Shown piece by piece: positions 8,138-16,414 of a stretch of DNA of 64,000 nt. The position numbers and the translations under genes are program-made. The notes beneath the pieces are model-generated. The model saw nothing but the letters and a program-made list of their open reading frames with translations, was not told where the DNA came from and searched no databases. Source of the DNA: Shewanella amazonensis SB2B (lineage in GTDB: Bacteria; Pseudomonadota; Gammaproteobacteria; Enterobacterales; Shewanellaceae); assembly GCF_000015245.1 (NCBI RefSeq), contig NC_008700.1, positions 2,300,001-2,364,000 of the forward strand, in the 5' to 3' direction. The first letter of the stretch is position 1. The number at the start of each line of letters is the position of its first letter.

Positions 8138-8716
8138 GAGCTTCTCACGCCGCAGCCACAATAACCACAGACAAAGCAGCAAATACAGGCTGGGCTCGAT
8201 GATCTCAGATTTTACCGACCAAAGGTAATGTACAGGAGCAAGCAAGGCGACTAGATACACCCAATTATGCAGCCTTTGCCAATGGGGCCCCATGCGCCTT
8301 TGTAGGCTTTTTAAGGAGGTTACGGCGAGCGCCGTTAAAATCACCAAGCCTGCCATCCCCACCAACAAATACGGGCGCTTTAAAATTTCCGTCAACAACA
8401 TGTTCCAGGCAAACAGTAAGTCCAGGCTGACAAAGGCCAGTAGATGCAACACACCATAGCTAAAGGTCCACAAACCAATCAAACGCCGGGTTTGCATTAA
8501 CGGTCCCATCTTTAAACGCTTTGCGAGCGGCGTTATCAGCAGTGTCAGCATCAGCCCGTGAAGCGTGCCTTTACCGGTAAAGTGAATCAGGTACTGAACC
8601 GGGTCGCCGCCCAATTGGTTAAGTGCAACACCCCATCCAAGCCACAACAAAGGCAAAATAAACCCCGTATGCAGTGCGCACTTTAGCCAAAACAGTCGTC
8701 CCGGGGTCAATCGCAT
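8090..8716 (-). CDS. msrQ: Heme-binding membrane subunit MsrQ
   Basis: A 208-residue inner-membrane b-type heme protein (formerly YedZ) that passes electrons from the respiratory chain to MsrP for repair of oxidised methionine in periplasmic proteins. About six hydrophobic helices are visible, with ferric-reductase-like blocks such as HFTGKGTLHGLMLTLLITPL, LIGLWTFSYGVLHLLAF and HNWVYLVALLAPVHYLW, whose histidines are the expected heme ligands. Its ATG shares one base with the msrP stop, so the two are translationally coupled. The 3' end overlaps the convergent GGDEF gene. Confidence 0.93.
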   Translation of the reverse strand: MRLTPGRLFWLKCALHTGFILPLLWLGWGVALNQLGGDPVQYLIHFTGKGTLHGLMLTLLITPLAKRLKMGPLMQTRRLIGLWTFSYGVLHLLAFVSLDLLFAWNMLLTEILKRPYLLVGMAGLVILTALAVTSLKSLQRRMGPHWQRLHNWVYLVALLAPVHYLWSVKSEIIEPSLYLLLCLWLLWLRREKLLNTAFIRKVFSPLSS

Positions 8717-9735
8717 TAAAAATACCTTTTCAAATCCAAGTCTTTATAGAGATGCGCTACCTGCTCTTCGTAACCGTTGAACGGACGTGTCGCGATACGC
8801 TCGGCAGAAAAAAGCCCTCCCGGACCTATTCTGCGCTCAGAGGCCTGAGACCACCTGGGATGATCCACATCGGGGTTTACGTTCGCATAGAATCCATATT
8901 CGTGGGGAGCTAGCTGATTCCAGCTTGTAGGTGGCTGCTTGTTCATCACCCTAATTTTCACAATGGATTTAATACTCTTGAAGCCGTATTTCCAGGGTAC
9001 CACCAAACGAACCGGGGCCCCATTTTGGGGCGGCAGGGTTTTTCCATAGAGCCCTACGCTCAGGAGAGATAACTCATTCATGGCTTCAGCGAGGGTCAGC
9101 CCTTCCACGTAAGGATAATGAATGCCACCGCCCACATAAGTATTTTTTTGTCCCGGCATTTGCGCCGGATCGTACAGGGTTTCAAACGCCACATGGGTAG
9201 CCCCAGCCTTTACACCGGCCTTTTTTAACAGTGCCGCCAGTGGAAAACCAACCCAGGGCACCACCATTGACCAGGCTTCAACGCAGCGCAGTCGATAGAT
9301 ACGCTCCTCAAGGGCGAAGCTTTGCAGCAAATCATCATAATCAAGCTGCAATGGCGTATCTACCAGGCCCTCTACCGACAGGTGCCAGGGGTTCACTTTA
9401 AACGACTGGGCATTTTCAACCGGGTCGGTCTTGGCAGTACCAAACTCGTAAAAGTTGTTGTGACTTATGACCTTGTTTTCCGGAGTGAGAGGCTCGGAAA
9501 AATCCTGAAACGCAGCGGGCTTATTGGCAGACAAGGGGGCTTGAATAAAAACTGGCTTGGGTGCTGAGGAAAACACATCAAATATACTGCCATGCACTGC
9601 GCCGGGAAGGCTCGCGCCAATGGCGCCCAATCCCAGCGCTTTTACGATGGCACGTCGGTCCCTGAACAAAGGCTCGGGCGTGACCTCGGCCTCAGACAGT
9701 TGCCAAGATGGGCGTGTCACTCTGCGTCGTTTCAC
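8716..9735 (-). CDS. msrP: Periplasmic methionine sulfoxide reductase MsrP (molybdopterin subunit)
   Basis: A 339-residue molybdopterin enzyme (formerly YedY) that reduces methionine sulfoxide in periplasmic proteins. A twin-arginine signal is visible (RDRRAIVKALGLGAIGASLPG), so it is exported folded by Tat. The central oxidoreductase domain carries the molybdenum-ligating Cys in YRLRCVEAWSMVVPW and the VPWKYGFKSIKSI block. Length matches the E. coli protein (334). First gene of the msrPQ pair and divergent from rmuC across 174 bases, which must hold both promoters; I see no clear -10/-35 set for either. Confidence 0.95.
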   Translation of the reverse strand: MKRRRVTRPSWQLSEAEVTPEPLFRDRRAIVKALGLGAIGASLPGAVHGSIFDVFSSAPKPVFIQAPLSANKPAAFQDFSEPLTPENKVISHNNFYEFGTAKTDPVENAQSFKVNPWHLSVEGLVDTPLQLDYDDLLQSFALEERIYRLRCVEAWSMVVPWVGFPLAALLKKAGVKAGATHVAFETLYDPAQMPGQKNTYVGGGIHYPYVEGLTLAEAMNELSLLSVGLYGKTLPPQNGAPVRLVVPWKYGFKSIKSIVKIRVMNKQPPTSWNQLAPHEYGFYANVNPDVDHPRWSQASERRIGPGGLFSAERIATRPFNGYEEQVAHLYKDLDLKRYF

Positions 9736-9909
9736 CTAAGGCTCCTTAAAAATTCGGTGGCTGCTGTTAAACAAGACAGCCGTATGGTCTGACTTCTTTC
9801 AGTAATACGTGATTTTTTCTTCAGCTGACCAATTATCATTCTTAAGCCCCTTGAAGGCGGTATTCGACCATGCCAAGCTTAGCGCCATCAGTCCGGTTTA
9901 AGGAATACC

Positions 9910-11472
9910 ATGACGCCGCTTGACCTTTTTTCTCTTCCCCAATGGATAGCCATTTCCGCCCTTTGTTTTCTTTTTCTGATGATCGGGGCTCTCATTAATC
10001 AGATCCTCACCCGTAAACGCTGGGAAAGCCTTGATGCACTGCGTATTGAGCAGCATCAAGCCGCCATCTGCGCCCTTGAATCACAATTGGACGAGCACAA
10101 AAACCAACTCGACGATAAAGAAGACCGACTGAGCTTTTTTCAAAACCGCATTGAGGAAGTCAGCCAACGTTACGGTGAAGCCAAGGCTGAGGCACAGCGG
10201 TTACCCGAACTTGAGCAAAAGCTGGCCGACACCCATAGACAATTGATGGAAGCCCGGCTGGAAACCGCCAAGGCCATCGCCATGCAACAGAGCATCAGTG
10301 CCAAGTTTGACGCCGAGCGGCAGGCGTTCGAAGAAAAGCTGGCCCTGCTGGAATCAGCAGAAGCCCGGTTAAAATTGCAGTTTGAAAACCTTGCAAACAA
10401 AATTTTTGAACAGAGAGCGGAGCAGCTTAAAGGGCAGAATTTATTGCAGCTTGATGCGGTAATCGGCCCTCTAAAACAACAAATTGACGGTTTCAGAAAA
10501 CAAGTCAATGAATCCTATTCAATTGAACAGGCCGAGCGCAGTAGCCTTAAACATCAGCTCGAACAACTGGCATCCCTTAATGTGAAGATGAGCCAGGACG
10601 CCATCAACCTGACCAACGCCCTCAAAGGTGACAATAAACAGCAGGGCAACTGGGGAGAAGTCATACTGGAGCGGGTGCTCAGTGAAAGCGGCCTGCGTGA
10701 AGGTCACGAGTACCACACCCAGCAAGAATTGAAGGCCGAGAATGGACAAAAGTTCAAACCCGACGTGATAGTCCACCTGCCCGGCGAAAAAGACGTGGTG
10801 ATAGACGCCAAAATGTCGCTCACCGCTTATGAGCGCTATTTTAACGCCAGCGAGGATGCCGACAAGGCACAGGCCCTCAAAGAGCATGTACTGTCGGTCA
10901 GAAGCCATATCAAGTTGCTCTCACAAAAGGATTATCAACACCTCCACGGCCTTAAAACCCTCGATTATGTGTTGATGTTTATTCCTGTGGAACCCGCCTT
11001 TTTATTGGCACTTGAGCAGGAGCCGGGACTGGTTGGCTACGCCCTTGAACACAATATTATGCTTGCCAGCCCAACCAATTTGTTGGTTGCCCTGCGCACA
11101 ATTCACAATATCTGGCGATACGAATATCAGAATCTGCATGCACAGCACATCGCTAAGGCCGCGGGCAAAATCTACGACAAACTCTGTATTTATGTGGACG
11201 AAATGGACAAGTTAGGTCGCTCGCTGGACACGGCGCAGAAAAGTTTTCAATCAGCGATGGGCAAACTCTCCACCGGCCGCGGTAATCTTATTCGTCAAGC
11301 CCATCAAATGCGCCAGCTTGGCGTTGAAAGCAGTAAACAGCTAGACAAGCAACTGCTTGACAACGCCCTTGACGACAGCATGGAAGCCGGAGAGGACGAC
11401 GATACTGTAGCCGACACTCTGGCCGTCAATGGTTCAACGCCAGTGCCACATCTGACTAACCAGAGACAGTAA
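9910..11472 (+). CDS. rmuC: DNA recombination protein RmuC
   Basis: A 520-residue protein related to E. coli RmuC, which limits inversions at short inverted repeats. An N-terminal membrane helix (WIAISALCFLFLMIGALI) anchors it. Residues about 40-200 form a long coiled coil. The C-terminal half is the restriction-endonuclease-like domain: GNWGEVILERVLSESGL, FKPDVIVHLPGEKDVVIDAK with the Asp and Lys of a PD-(D/E)xK-like core, and VLMFIPVEPAF. The tail after about 480 is acidic and low in complexity. slt follows 19 bases later, so the two may be co-transcribed. Confidence 0.93.
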   Translation: MTPLDLFSLPQWIAISALCFLFLMIGALINQILTRKRWESLDALRIEQHQAAICALESQLDEHKNQLDDKEDRLSFFQNRIEEVSQRYGEAKAEAQRLPELEQKLADTHRQLMEARLETAKAIAMQQSISAKFDAERQAFEEKLALLESAEARLKLQFENLANKIFEQRAEQLKGQNLLQLDAVIGPLKQQIDGFRKQVNESYSIEQAERSSLKHQLEQLASLNVKMSQDAINLTNALKGDNKQQGNWGEVILERVLSESGLREGHEYHTQQELKAENGQKFKPDVIVHLPGEKDVVIDAKMSLTAYERYFNASEDADKAQALKEHVLSVRSHIKLLSQKDYQHLHGLKTLDYVLMFIPVEPAFLLALEQEPGLVGYALEHNIMLASPTNLLVALRTIHNIWRYEYQNLHAQHIAKAAGKIYDKLCIYVDEMDKLGRSLDTAQKSFQSAMGKLSTGRGNLIRQAHQMRQLGVESSKQLDKQLLDNALDDSMEAGEDDDTVADTLAVNGSTPVPHLTNQRQ

Positions 11473-11491
11473 TCACGGAGGAACTTGCACC

Positions 11492-13408
11492 ATGCTGAAG
11501 CAGTTTTACGGCATTTGTCTCACATCACTCATCTTCATCAGCCCGCTGGTGTCTGCCGATATCAAGGATGACCGGCAACAGTTTCTCAAGGCGGAAAAAG
11601 CCCTGCGGGAGGGTAATAAGGCCCAGTATGCCAAGTTGAGAAAAGGCCTGGATGATTACCCCCTGGCCGTTTATCTCGACTTTGATGCCCAAATCGACAG
11701 TCTGGTGATGCTGCCGGGGAGTAAAGCCCAAACGGCGATTCAGGCATTTCAGAATACGCCTTTTTATGGCAACGCCCGCTACCGTTACCTGCTCACCGCA
11801 GCCAAGGGGGCTCGCTGGGAAGATTTTCTGGCCATTAGCCCGGACGCGCCAAAAGATACCGCGCTCCAATGCCACTACTATCAGGCCTTACTGGCCGTGG
11901 GTGACAAATCCCGAGCCAATGAGGGGGCCCGCCGCTTATGGCTAAACGGCAGCTCAATGCCGGATGCCTGCGATCCCTTGTTTACAAAATGGGCCAAAGC
12001 AGGCCATCGCAGTCAGGAGCTCATCTGGAGCCGTATGTTCCTCGCCTTTGATGCCCGGGAAGCGTCACTCCTGAGCTACCTGGCCCAAAAGGTTACCAAT
12101 TACCCCAAAGAAGCCCAAAAGCTGCTTGCCCTGTACAAAGATCCGAGAAACCTCAGGCACATGGACAGATACAAGGCCAAAGCGCCTGTCATGGCCGAAA
12201 TGGTAGAGTTGGGACTCAAGGCGCTGGCACGCAAAGATTTAAAAGAAGCCGTGTCATTGCTGGGTAAATACGAAAAATCAGGCCGTTTCACCAAGGTACA
12301 GGCACAAAGCCTGCACGCCTTTATGGTCCGCCGAGTGTTACTCAGACAAGAAGAGTCTCTGCTGAGCTATGCCGAAAAACACCTGCCACCACTCGCATCG
12401 GACGATCTGACAGAGCTGAGGCTTCGCTGGGCGATACGGGATGGTGACGAAAAAGCCATAAAGCAGTTTCTGCCGCTGTTAAGCCGTGAAACGGCTGCCA
12501 AGGAACGCTGGCAATATTGGCGTCTCAGGTACGAGACCAGCGCTGGCGAGAGTGACACCCTCTCGGCGCAGCTGGCTGCCGACAGAAGTTTTTACGGATT
12601 TCATGCTGCGCAATCTCAGGGCATGAGCCCAGCGCTCAATGAGGTTAAAGCGAGTGATGTATCCGCTTCCTCTGATGCCAATCTCACGCAGGGAGCAGAT
12701 CCCGCTCTGGCCAGGGTAAAAGAGCTCCTGGTCTTGGAGCGGCCACGTCAGGCTCGTGTGGAATGGCTAGGACTGCTTGGTCGGGAAGATGCTGCCGGCA
12801 AGGCAAAATATGGCAACTGGGCGCTGGAAAATGGGCTGTTCGCCCTCTCCGTTGATGCGTCTATTCAAGGCAAATTCTGGGATGATTTGGGCATGCGCTT
12901 CCCTCCCGCCGAAGAGCAAAGCTTTGCCAGAGCCGCTAAACGCCATAAGCTCAATGCGGAAGAACTGAGAGCCATCGCCCGCCGTGAAAGCGCGTTTAAC
13001 CCCATAGCGCAGTCCGCTGTGGGTGCCCGGGGGTTGATGCAGTTGATGCCAGCCACAGCGAAACAAACCGCCAAAAAACAAGGCATAAAGTACAGCGGCG
13101 AGGGATCGCTGTACGAGCCAGCACTGAATATTCAGCTGGGCAGTGCCTATTACGCAAGTTTACTCGAGCGGTATAACAATAATCGGGTACTGGCAACGGC
13201 GGCCTATAACGCCGGACCATCGAGGGTGAACGCCTGGCTTGCTCGCAGTGAGGGTAAACTGGATGTGATGGCCTTCATCGAATCCATCCCATTCACCGAG
13301 ACCCGGGAGTACGTGCAGGCCGTATTCAGTTATCGATTAATTTACGAGCATCGAAAAGGCAATACCACGCCCCTTTTCAGCGAGGCTGAGCTGAAATTCA
13401 AATACTGA
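11492..13408 (+). CDS. slt: Soluble lytic murein transglycosylase
   Basis: A 638-residue periplasmic enzyme cleaving peptidoglycan. The signal peptide (YGICLTSLIFISPLVSA) is removed. A long alpha-superhelical U- and L-domain region runs to about residue 460, then the C-terminal lysozyme-like domain. The catalytic Glu sits in ARRESAFNP (about residue 499), followed by GARGLMQLMPATAKQTA and AAYNAGPSRVNAWL. Length fits E. coli Slt70 (645 with signal). The GGAGGAA ribosome site at 11477-11483 is good. A hairpin without a T-run follows the stop at 13427. Confidence 0.95.
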   Translation: MLKQFYGICLTSLIFISPLVSADIKDDRQQFLKAEKALREGNKAQYAKLRKGLDDYPLAVYLDFDAQIDSLVMLPGSKAQTAIQAFQNTPFYGNARYRYLLTAAKGARWEDFLAISPDAPKDTALQCHYYQALLAVGDKSRANEGARRLWLNGSSMPDACDPLFTKWAKAGHRSQELIWSRMFLAFDAREASLLSYLAQKVTNYPKEAQKLLALYKDPRNLRHMDRYKAKAPVMAEMVELGLKALARKDLKEAVSLLGKYEKSGRFTKVQAQSLHAFMVRRVLLRQEESLLSYAEKHLPPLASDDLTELRLRWAIRDGDEKAIKQFLPLLSRETAAKERWQYWRLRYETSAGESDTLSAQLAADRSFYGFHAAQSQGMSPALNEVKASDVSASSDANLTQGADPALARVKELLVLERPRQARVEWLGLLGREDAAGKAKYGNWALENGLFALSVDASIQGKFWDDLGMRFPPAEEQSFARAAKRHKLNAEELRAIARRESAFNPIAQSAVGARGLMQLMPATAKQTAKKQGIKYSGEGSLYEPALNIQLGSAYYASLLERYNNNRVLATAAYNAGPSRVNAWLARSEGKLDVMAFIESIPFTETREYVQAVFSYRLIYEHRKGNTTPLFSEAELKFKY

Positions 13409-13426
13409 GTCGACCCAGTAATGCGT

Positions 13427-13445
13427 CAGGGGGCAAGTCCCCCTG
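13427..13445 (+). other. GC-rich hairpin after slt
   Basis: A 7-bp perfect stem CAGGGGG/CCCCCTG with a five-base loop, 19 bases after the slt stop. No T-run follows, so it is not a standard terminator. It may protect the mRNA 3' end or act as a weak stop. Confidence 0.45.
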
Positions 13446-13594
13446 TTACGCCTCGACTTTACCGGCCCCTGTGCAAGTCACCTTGTGCCAGTCCCCTGTA
13501 ACCAGTCCCATCGGCTTAACCACCTGAATACATTTACGGCATACGGCGCACAATAGACGAATAAAGGTCACAATGGGGTTGCAAAATCGAGGTT

Positions 13595-13622
13595 AATGAG
13601 ATTTATTTGCATTAATCTCATT
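13595..13622. promoter_or_regulatory. Palindrome in front of the EAL gene
   Basis: A 9-bp perfect inverted repeat, AATGAGATT and AATCTCATT, with a 10-base spacer; half-site centres are 19 bases apart, about two helical turns, as expected for a dimeric regulator. It ends 13 bases before the ATG at 13636. It could instead fold in the leader RNA. No regulator is known to me. Confidence 0.45.
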
Positions 13623-13635
13623 CCCGGTGTGTACC

Positions 13636-14424
13636 ATGACCTCATTCTCCGCCCCATGTCCCCGCCCTATTCTGATGGGCTGTGAATACCAACCGTTAAT
13701 TTGTCTGGCCAGCGGTAACACTGTCGCCTACGAAGCCCTATCACGCTTTTACAGTAGCGACGGCCAGGCCATTGCCCCGAACAGGATATTTGAAGTGCTG
13801 CACGAGCGTCCGCAGGCGCTGGCCGAGCTTGAACTGGCAGCAAAAACCTTTCAGCTGCAGCACGCGCCAAAAGGTATGCCACTGTATCTCAATCTGGACC
13901 CACACAGCTTGGCCGCCCAAAGCCCAGTGAGCACTGCGCTGTCCGCCTTACTGAGTCAACCCCAAAAACCGCACACGCTGGTTATTGAGCTGATTGAAAA
14001 TACCTGTATTAACGATGCCTTGATGGCCTCACAGCTACTGAATTCTCTCCAGAGCGCAGGGATGCAGGTCGCGCTGGATGATGTCGGGGCCCCCCACGCA
14101 ATGTTATCCCTTGAGTTGCTATCCCGCGTTGATTGGATTAAGTTCGACCGCCACTGGCTGAGCCGGTTGGACGTGGCAACGGATGCCAATTTGCTTGATT
14201 CGCTGGTGTCCTATGCCAAAGTCACCGCCAAGGGGACAGTACTGGAGGGGATAGAAACCCAGGCTCAATTGCAGCGCGCCGCTACGCTGGGGATCAACCT
14301 GGCGCAGGGATTTCTCTTTCAAGACAGGTTCTTACAACCTGATGACAAGTCAGTTATTTCGGCGTCGATTCTGCGAGCATTTGATGACTGTAACGCTGGA
14401 TCACTCATCGAAAATTGCGCATAG
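13636..14424 (+). CDS. Stand-alone EAL-domain cyclic-di-GMP phosphodiesterase
   Basis: A 262-residue cytoplasmic protein made only of an EAL domain, with no membrane or sensor part. Catalytic motifs look complete: YEALSRF, the Asn in YLNLDP, IELIEN, the DD pair in LDDVG, KFDR, EGIET and QGFLF. Active hydrolysis of cyclic di-GMP is therefore likely. The N-terminal segment has Cys-rich CPRPILMGCEYQPLICL, near the usual start of the domain. An upstream GTG at 13627 is possible, but the ATG at 13636 fits better. It sits between slt and the MoxR operon; the gap to moxR is only 32 bases, so read-through is plausible. Confidence 0.88.
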   Translation: MTSFSAPCPRPILMGCEYQPLICLASGNTVAYEALSRFYSSDGQAIAPNRIFEVLHERPQALAELELAAKTFQLQHAPKGMPLYLNLDPHSLAAQSPVSTALSALLSQPQKPHTLVIELIENTCINDALMASQLLNSLQSAGMQVALDDVGAPHAMLSLELLSRVDWIKFDRHWLSRLDVATDANLLDSLVSYAKVTAKGTVLEGIETQAQLQRAATLGINLAQGFLFQDRFLQPDDKSVISASILRAFDDCNAGSLIENCA

Positions 14425-14456
14425 TAAGGTTTTGAGTTCCCCCTGAGGATGAAAGG

Positions 14457-15386
14457 ATGCAGGAAAACACCGCAGCCCAAAATGCCACCGAACTGGAAAA
14501 TCTGATTGCCCAATTACAGCGGGTTCTGCTGGGTAAACCCAAGCAAATTCGCCTGGCACTTTGCTGTGTACTGGCCCGCGGACACCTGCTGATTGAAGAT
14601 CTGCCCGGGATGGGAAAAACCAGTCTGAGTCAGGCCATGGCAAAGAGCCTTGGTCTCACTTATCAAAGGGTTCAGTTTACCAGTGACATGTTGCCTGCCG
14701 ATATTCTCGGTGTATCCATCTACGATAAAGCAATGAACCAGTTTGTATTTCATCCCGGCCCCCTGTTTCGCCAGATGGTGCTTGCCGATGAGATTAACCG
14801 CGCCAGCCCCAAGACCCAAAGCGCGCTGCTGGAGGCAATGGCCGAAGGCCAAATCACAGTCGATGGTAATACCCATCCACTGCCAAAACCGTTTTTCGTG
14901 ATTGCAACGCAAAACCCCACCGACCAATCGGGCACCTTCCCCCTGCCCGAGTCTCAGCTTGACCGTTTCATGATGCGAATATCCCTGGGGTATCCGAGTA
15001 AAGAAGCCGAGCTTGCCATGCTAAAAGGGCAAGGGGAAAACCCGGCTTCAGCGTTGCCTCAATGCATCAGTCCCCTGGGTCTGATGCAACTTCAGGCAGA
15101 GGTAGACAAAATCACCAGCTCAGATGCGGTGCTGCACTACTTATTGGCATTGGTAGAGGAAACCCGCACTCAAGGTGAAGGCTACGGCCTGTCCCCCAGA
15201 GCCACCAAGGCCCTGCTCGCCTGTGGCAAGGCCTGGGCGTTTCTCAGTGGCCGCCAATTCATGGTGCCGGAAGATCTGCAGGCTGTGTTTGTGGCGGTTG
15301 CACAGCACAGGCTCAGAGCCAGCAGCCAGCATCAGGGCCAAAGTCTGGCCGAACGTGTCCTTGGCGCCGTGAATCCCATCCGCTGA
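14457..15386 (+). CDS. MoxR-family AAA+ ATPase
   Basis: A 309-residue AAA+ ATPase of the MoxR group, thought to act as a chaperone that matures partner proteins. Walker A is IEDLPGMGKTS (about residues 44-54), Walker B is LADEINR, sensor 1 is FFVIATQNP and the second arginine region is SPRATKALL. The ribosome site GAGGATGAAAGG is strong. Its TGA stop overlaps the ATG of the DUF58 gene by one base. MoxR followed by DUF58 and a transglutaminase is a widely conserved trio; its substrate is usually unknown. Confidence 0.93.
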   Translation: MQENTAAQNATELENLIAQLQRVLLGKPKQIRLALCCVLARGHLLIEDLPGMGKTSLSQAMAKSLGLTYQRVQFTSDMLPADILGVSIYDKAMNQFVFHPGPLFRQMVLADEINRASPKTQSALLEAMAEGQITVDGNTHPLPKPFFVIATQNPTDQSGTFPLPESQLDRFMMRISLGYPSKEAELAMLKGQGENPASALPQCISPLGLMQLQAEVDKITSSDAVLHYLLALVEETRTQGEGYGLSPRATKALLACGKAWAFLSGRQFMVPEDLQAVFVAVAQHRLRASSQHQGQSLAERVLGAVNPIR

Positions 15387-16414
15387 TGGCCAGGGGCATA
15401 TCTGTCAGGCTTGAGCCATTCCTTGCCAGGCGTTTACCGCCCGCACGGGAGCAAACCCTCAGCCACAAGGGGATCTTTATTTTGCCCAGTGGTTTTGGGC
15501 TTGCCTGGCTGGTGTTAACGACCTTGCTGTATCTGCTTGGCACCAATTATCAAAACAATCTCATCATTGGCATCAGTCTTTTGCTCGTCAGCCTCTTCGT
15601 CAGTTGCATTATCTACAGCTATCGCAATCTCGAGGGCCTGACTCTGAAGCGTTTAACGCTGCCCCCCATCTATGCCGGCGAAACACTCGCCATGCCATTA
15701 CAGCTCAGTACCCAAAGAGATGCTCATCAAATCGCCCTTGCCTATCCCGACATCAATCCTGTGTATGCGTCGGCAAATACCACTCCTAACGAGGTGCTGA
15801 TCCCTATCCCCACTGAGAAGCGTGGCATATTAAGCCCCGGACGGCTGAAAGTTGAGTCCCGCTTCCCGCTTGGGTTAATGCGCACCTGGACCTGGGTTGA
15901 TCTCGACATCGCTCACCCGGTGTTTGCCGCCCACAGACAGGATACCCTTATTCAAACACCACAATCGGACGGGGATACCCAAGAGCAAGGCTCTTTGGTC
16001 AGCGGCATGGATGAATATCAGGGGCTAAAGAACTACATCCCGGGAGAATCCCTCAAACAGGTCGCCTGGAAACAACTGGCACAGGGACGGGGCATGTTAT
16101 CCAAAGATTTTGCCATGCCTCAGGGGGCGCCCCGTTGGCTGAGTTTGCCTCTTCAGATGCCCGAAGGCCGGGAACACTGGCTCTCGGTACTGTCTTATTG
16201 GGTGGATGAGTTAAGCAGTCGACAACAGATCTTTGGGCTCAGCTTACCCGGATTAAACATTGCCCCCTCGTCCGGGGATGCCCATCGTCTGGCCTGTCAG
16301 GTGGCAATTGCCACCTTCGATTCAGCCCCAGTAACTCTCAGAACTGCCGGAAGCGATCCTGAACCAACCCCCGAAGGCCCGAACTCCCGCGCAACATCAC
16401 ATGGAAGGATATAA
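15386..16414 (+). CDS. DUF58 domain-containing protein
   Basis: A 342-residue membrane protein. Two hydrophobic helices lie at about 33-52 and 54-76 (SGFGLAWLVLTTLLYLLG and LIIGISLLLVSLFVSCI). The DUF58 core sits in the C-terminal half with DEYQGLKNYIPGESLKQVAWK, related to von Willebrand A folds. It is the usual partner of MoxR ATPases. Coupled to moxR by a one-base overlap; the next gene starts directly after its stop. Biochemical role not established. Confidence 0.88.
   Translation: MARGISVRLEPFLARRLPPAREQTLSHKGIFILPSGFGLAWLVLTTLLYLLGTNYQNNLIIGISLLLVSLFVSCIIYSYRNLEGLTLKRLTLPPIYAGETLAMPLQLSTQRDAHQIALAYPDINPVYASANTTPNEVLIPIPTEKRGILSPGRLKVESRFPLGLMRTWTWVDLDIAHPVFAAHRQDTLIQTPQSDGDTQEQGSLVSGMDEYQGLKNYIPGESLKQVAWKQLAQGRGMLSKDFAMPQGAPRWLSLPLQMPEGREHWLSVLSYWVDELSSRQQIFGLSLPGLNIAPSSGDAHRLACQVAIATFDSAPVTLRTAGSDPEPTPEGPNSRATSHGRI

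Noticed and set aside
13427..13445. Terminator after slt
   Set aside because: The hairpin is perfect but has no T-run, so it is listed only as a hairpin.
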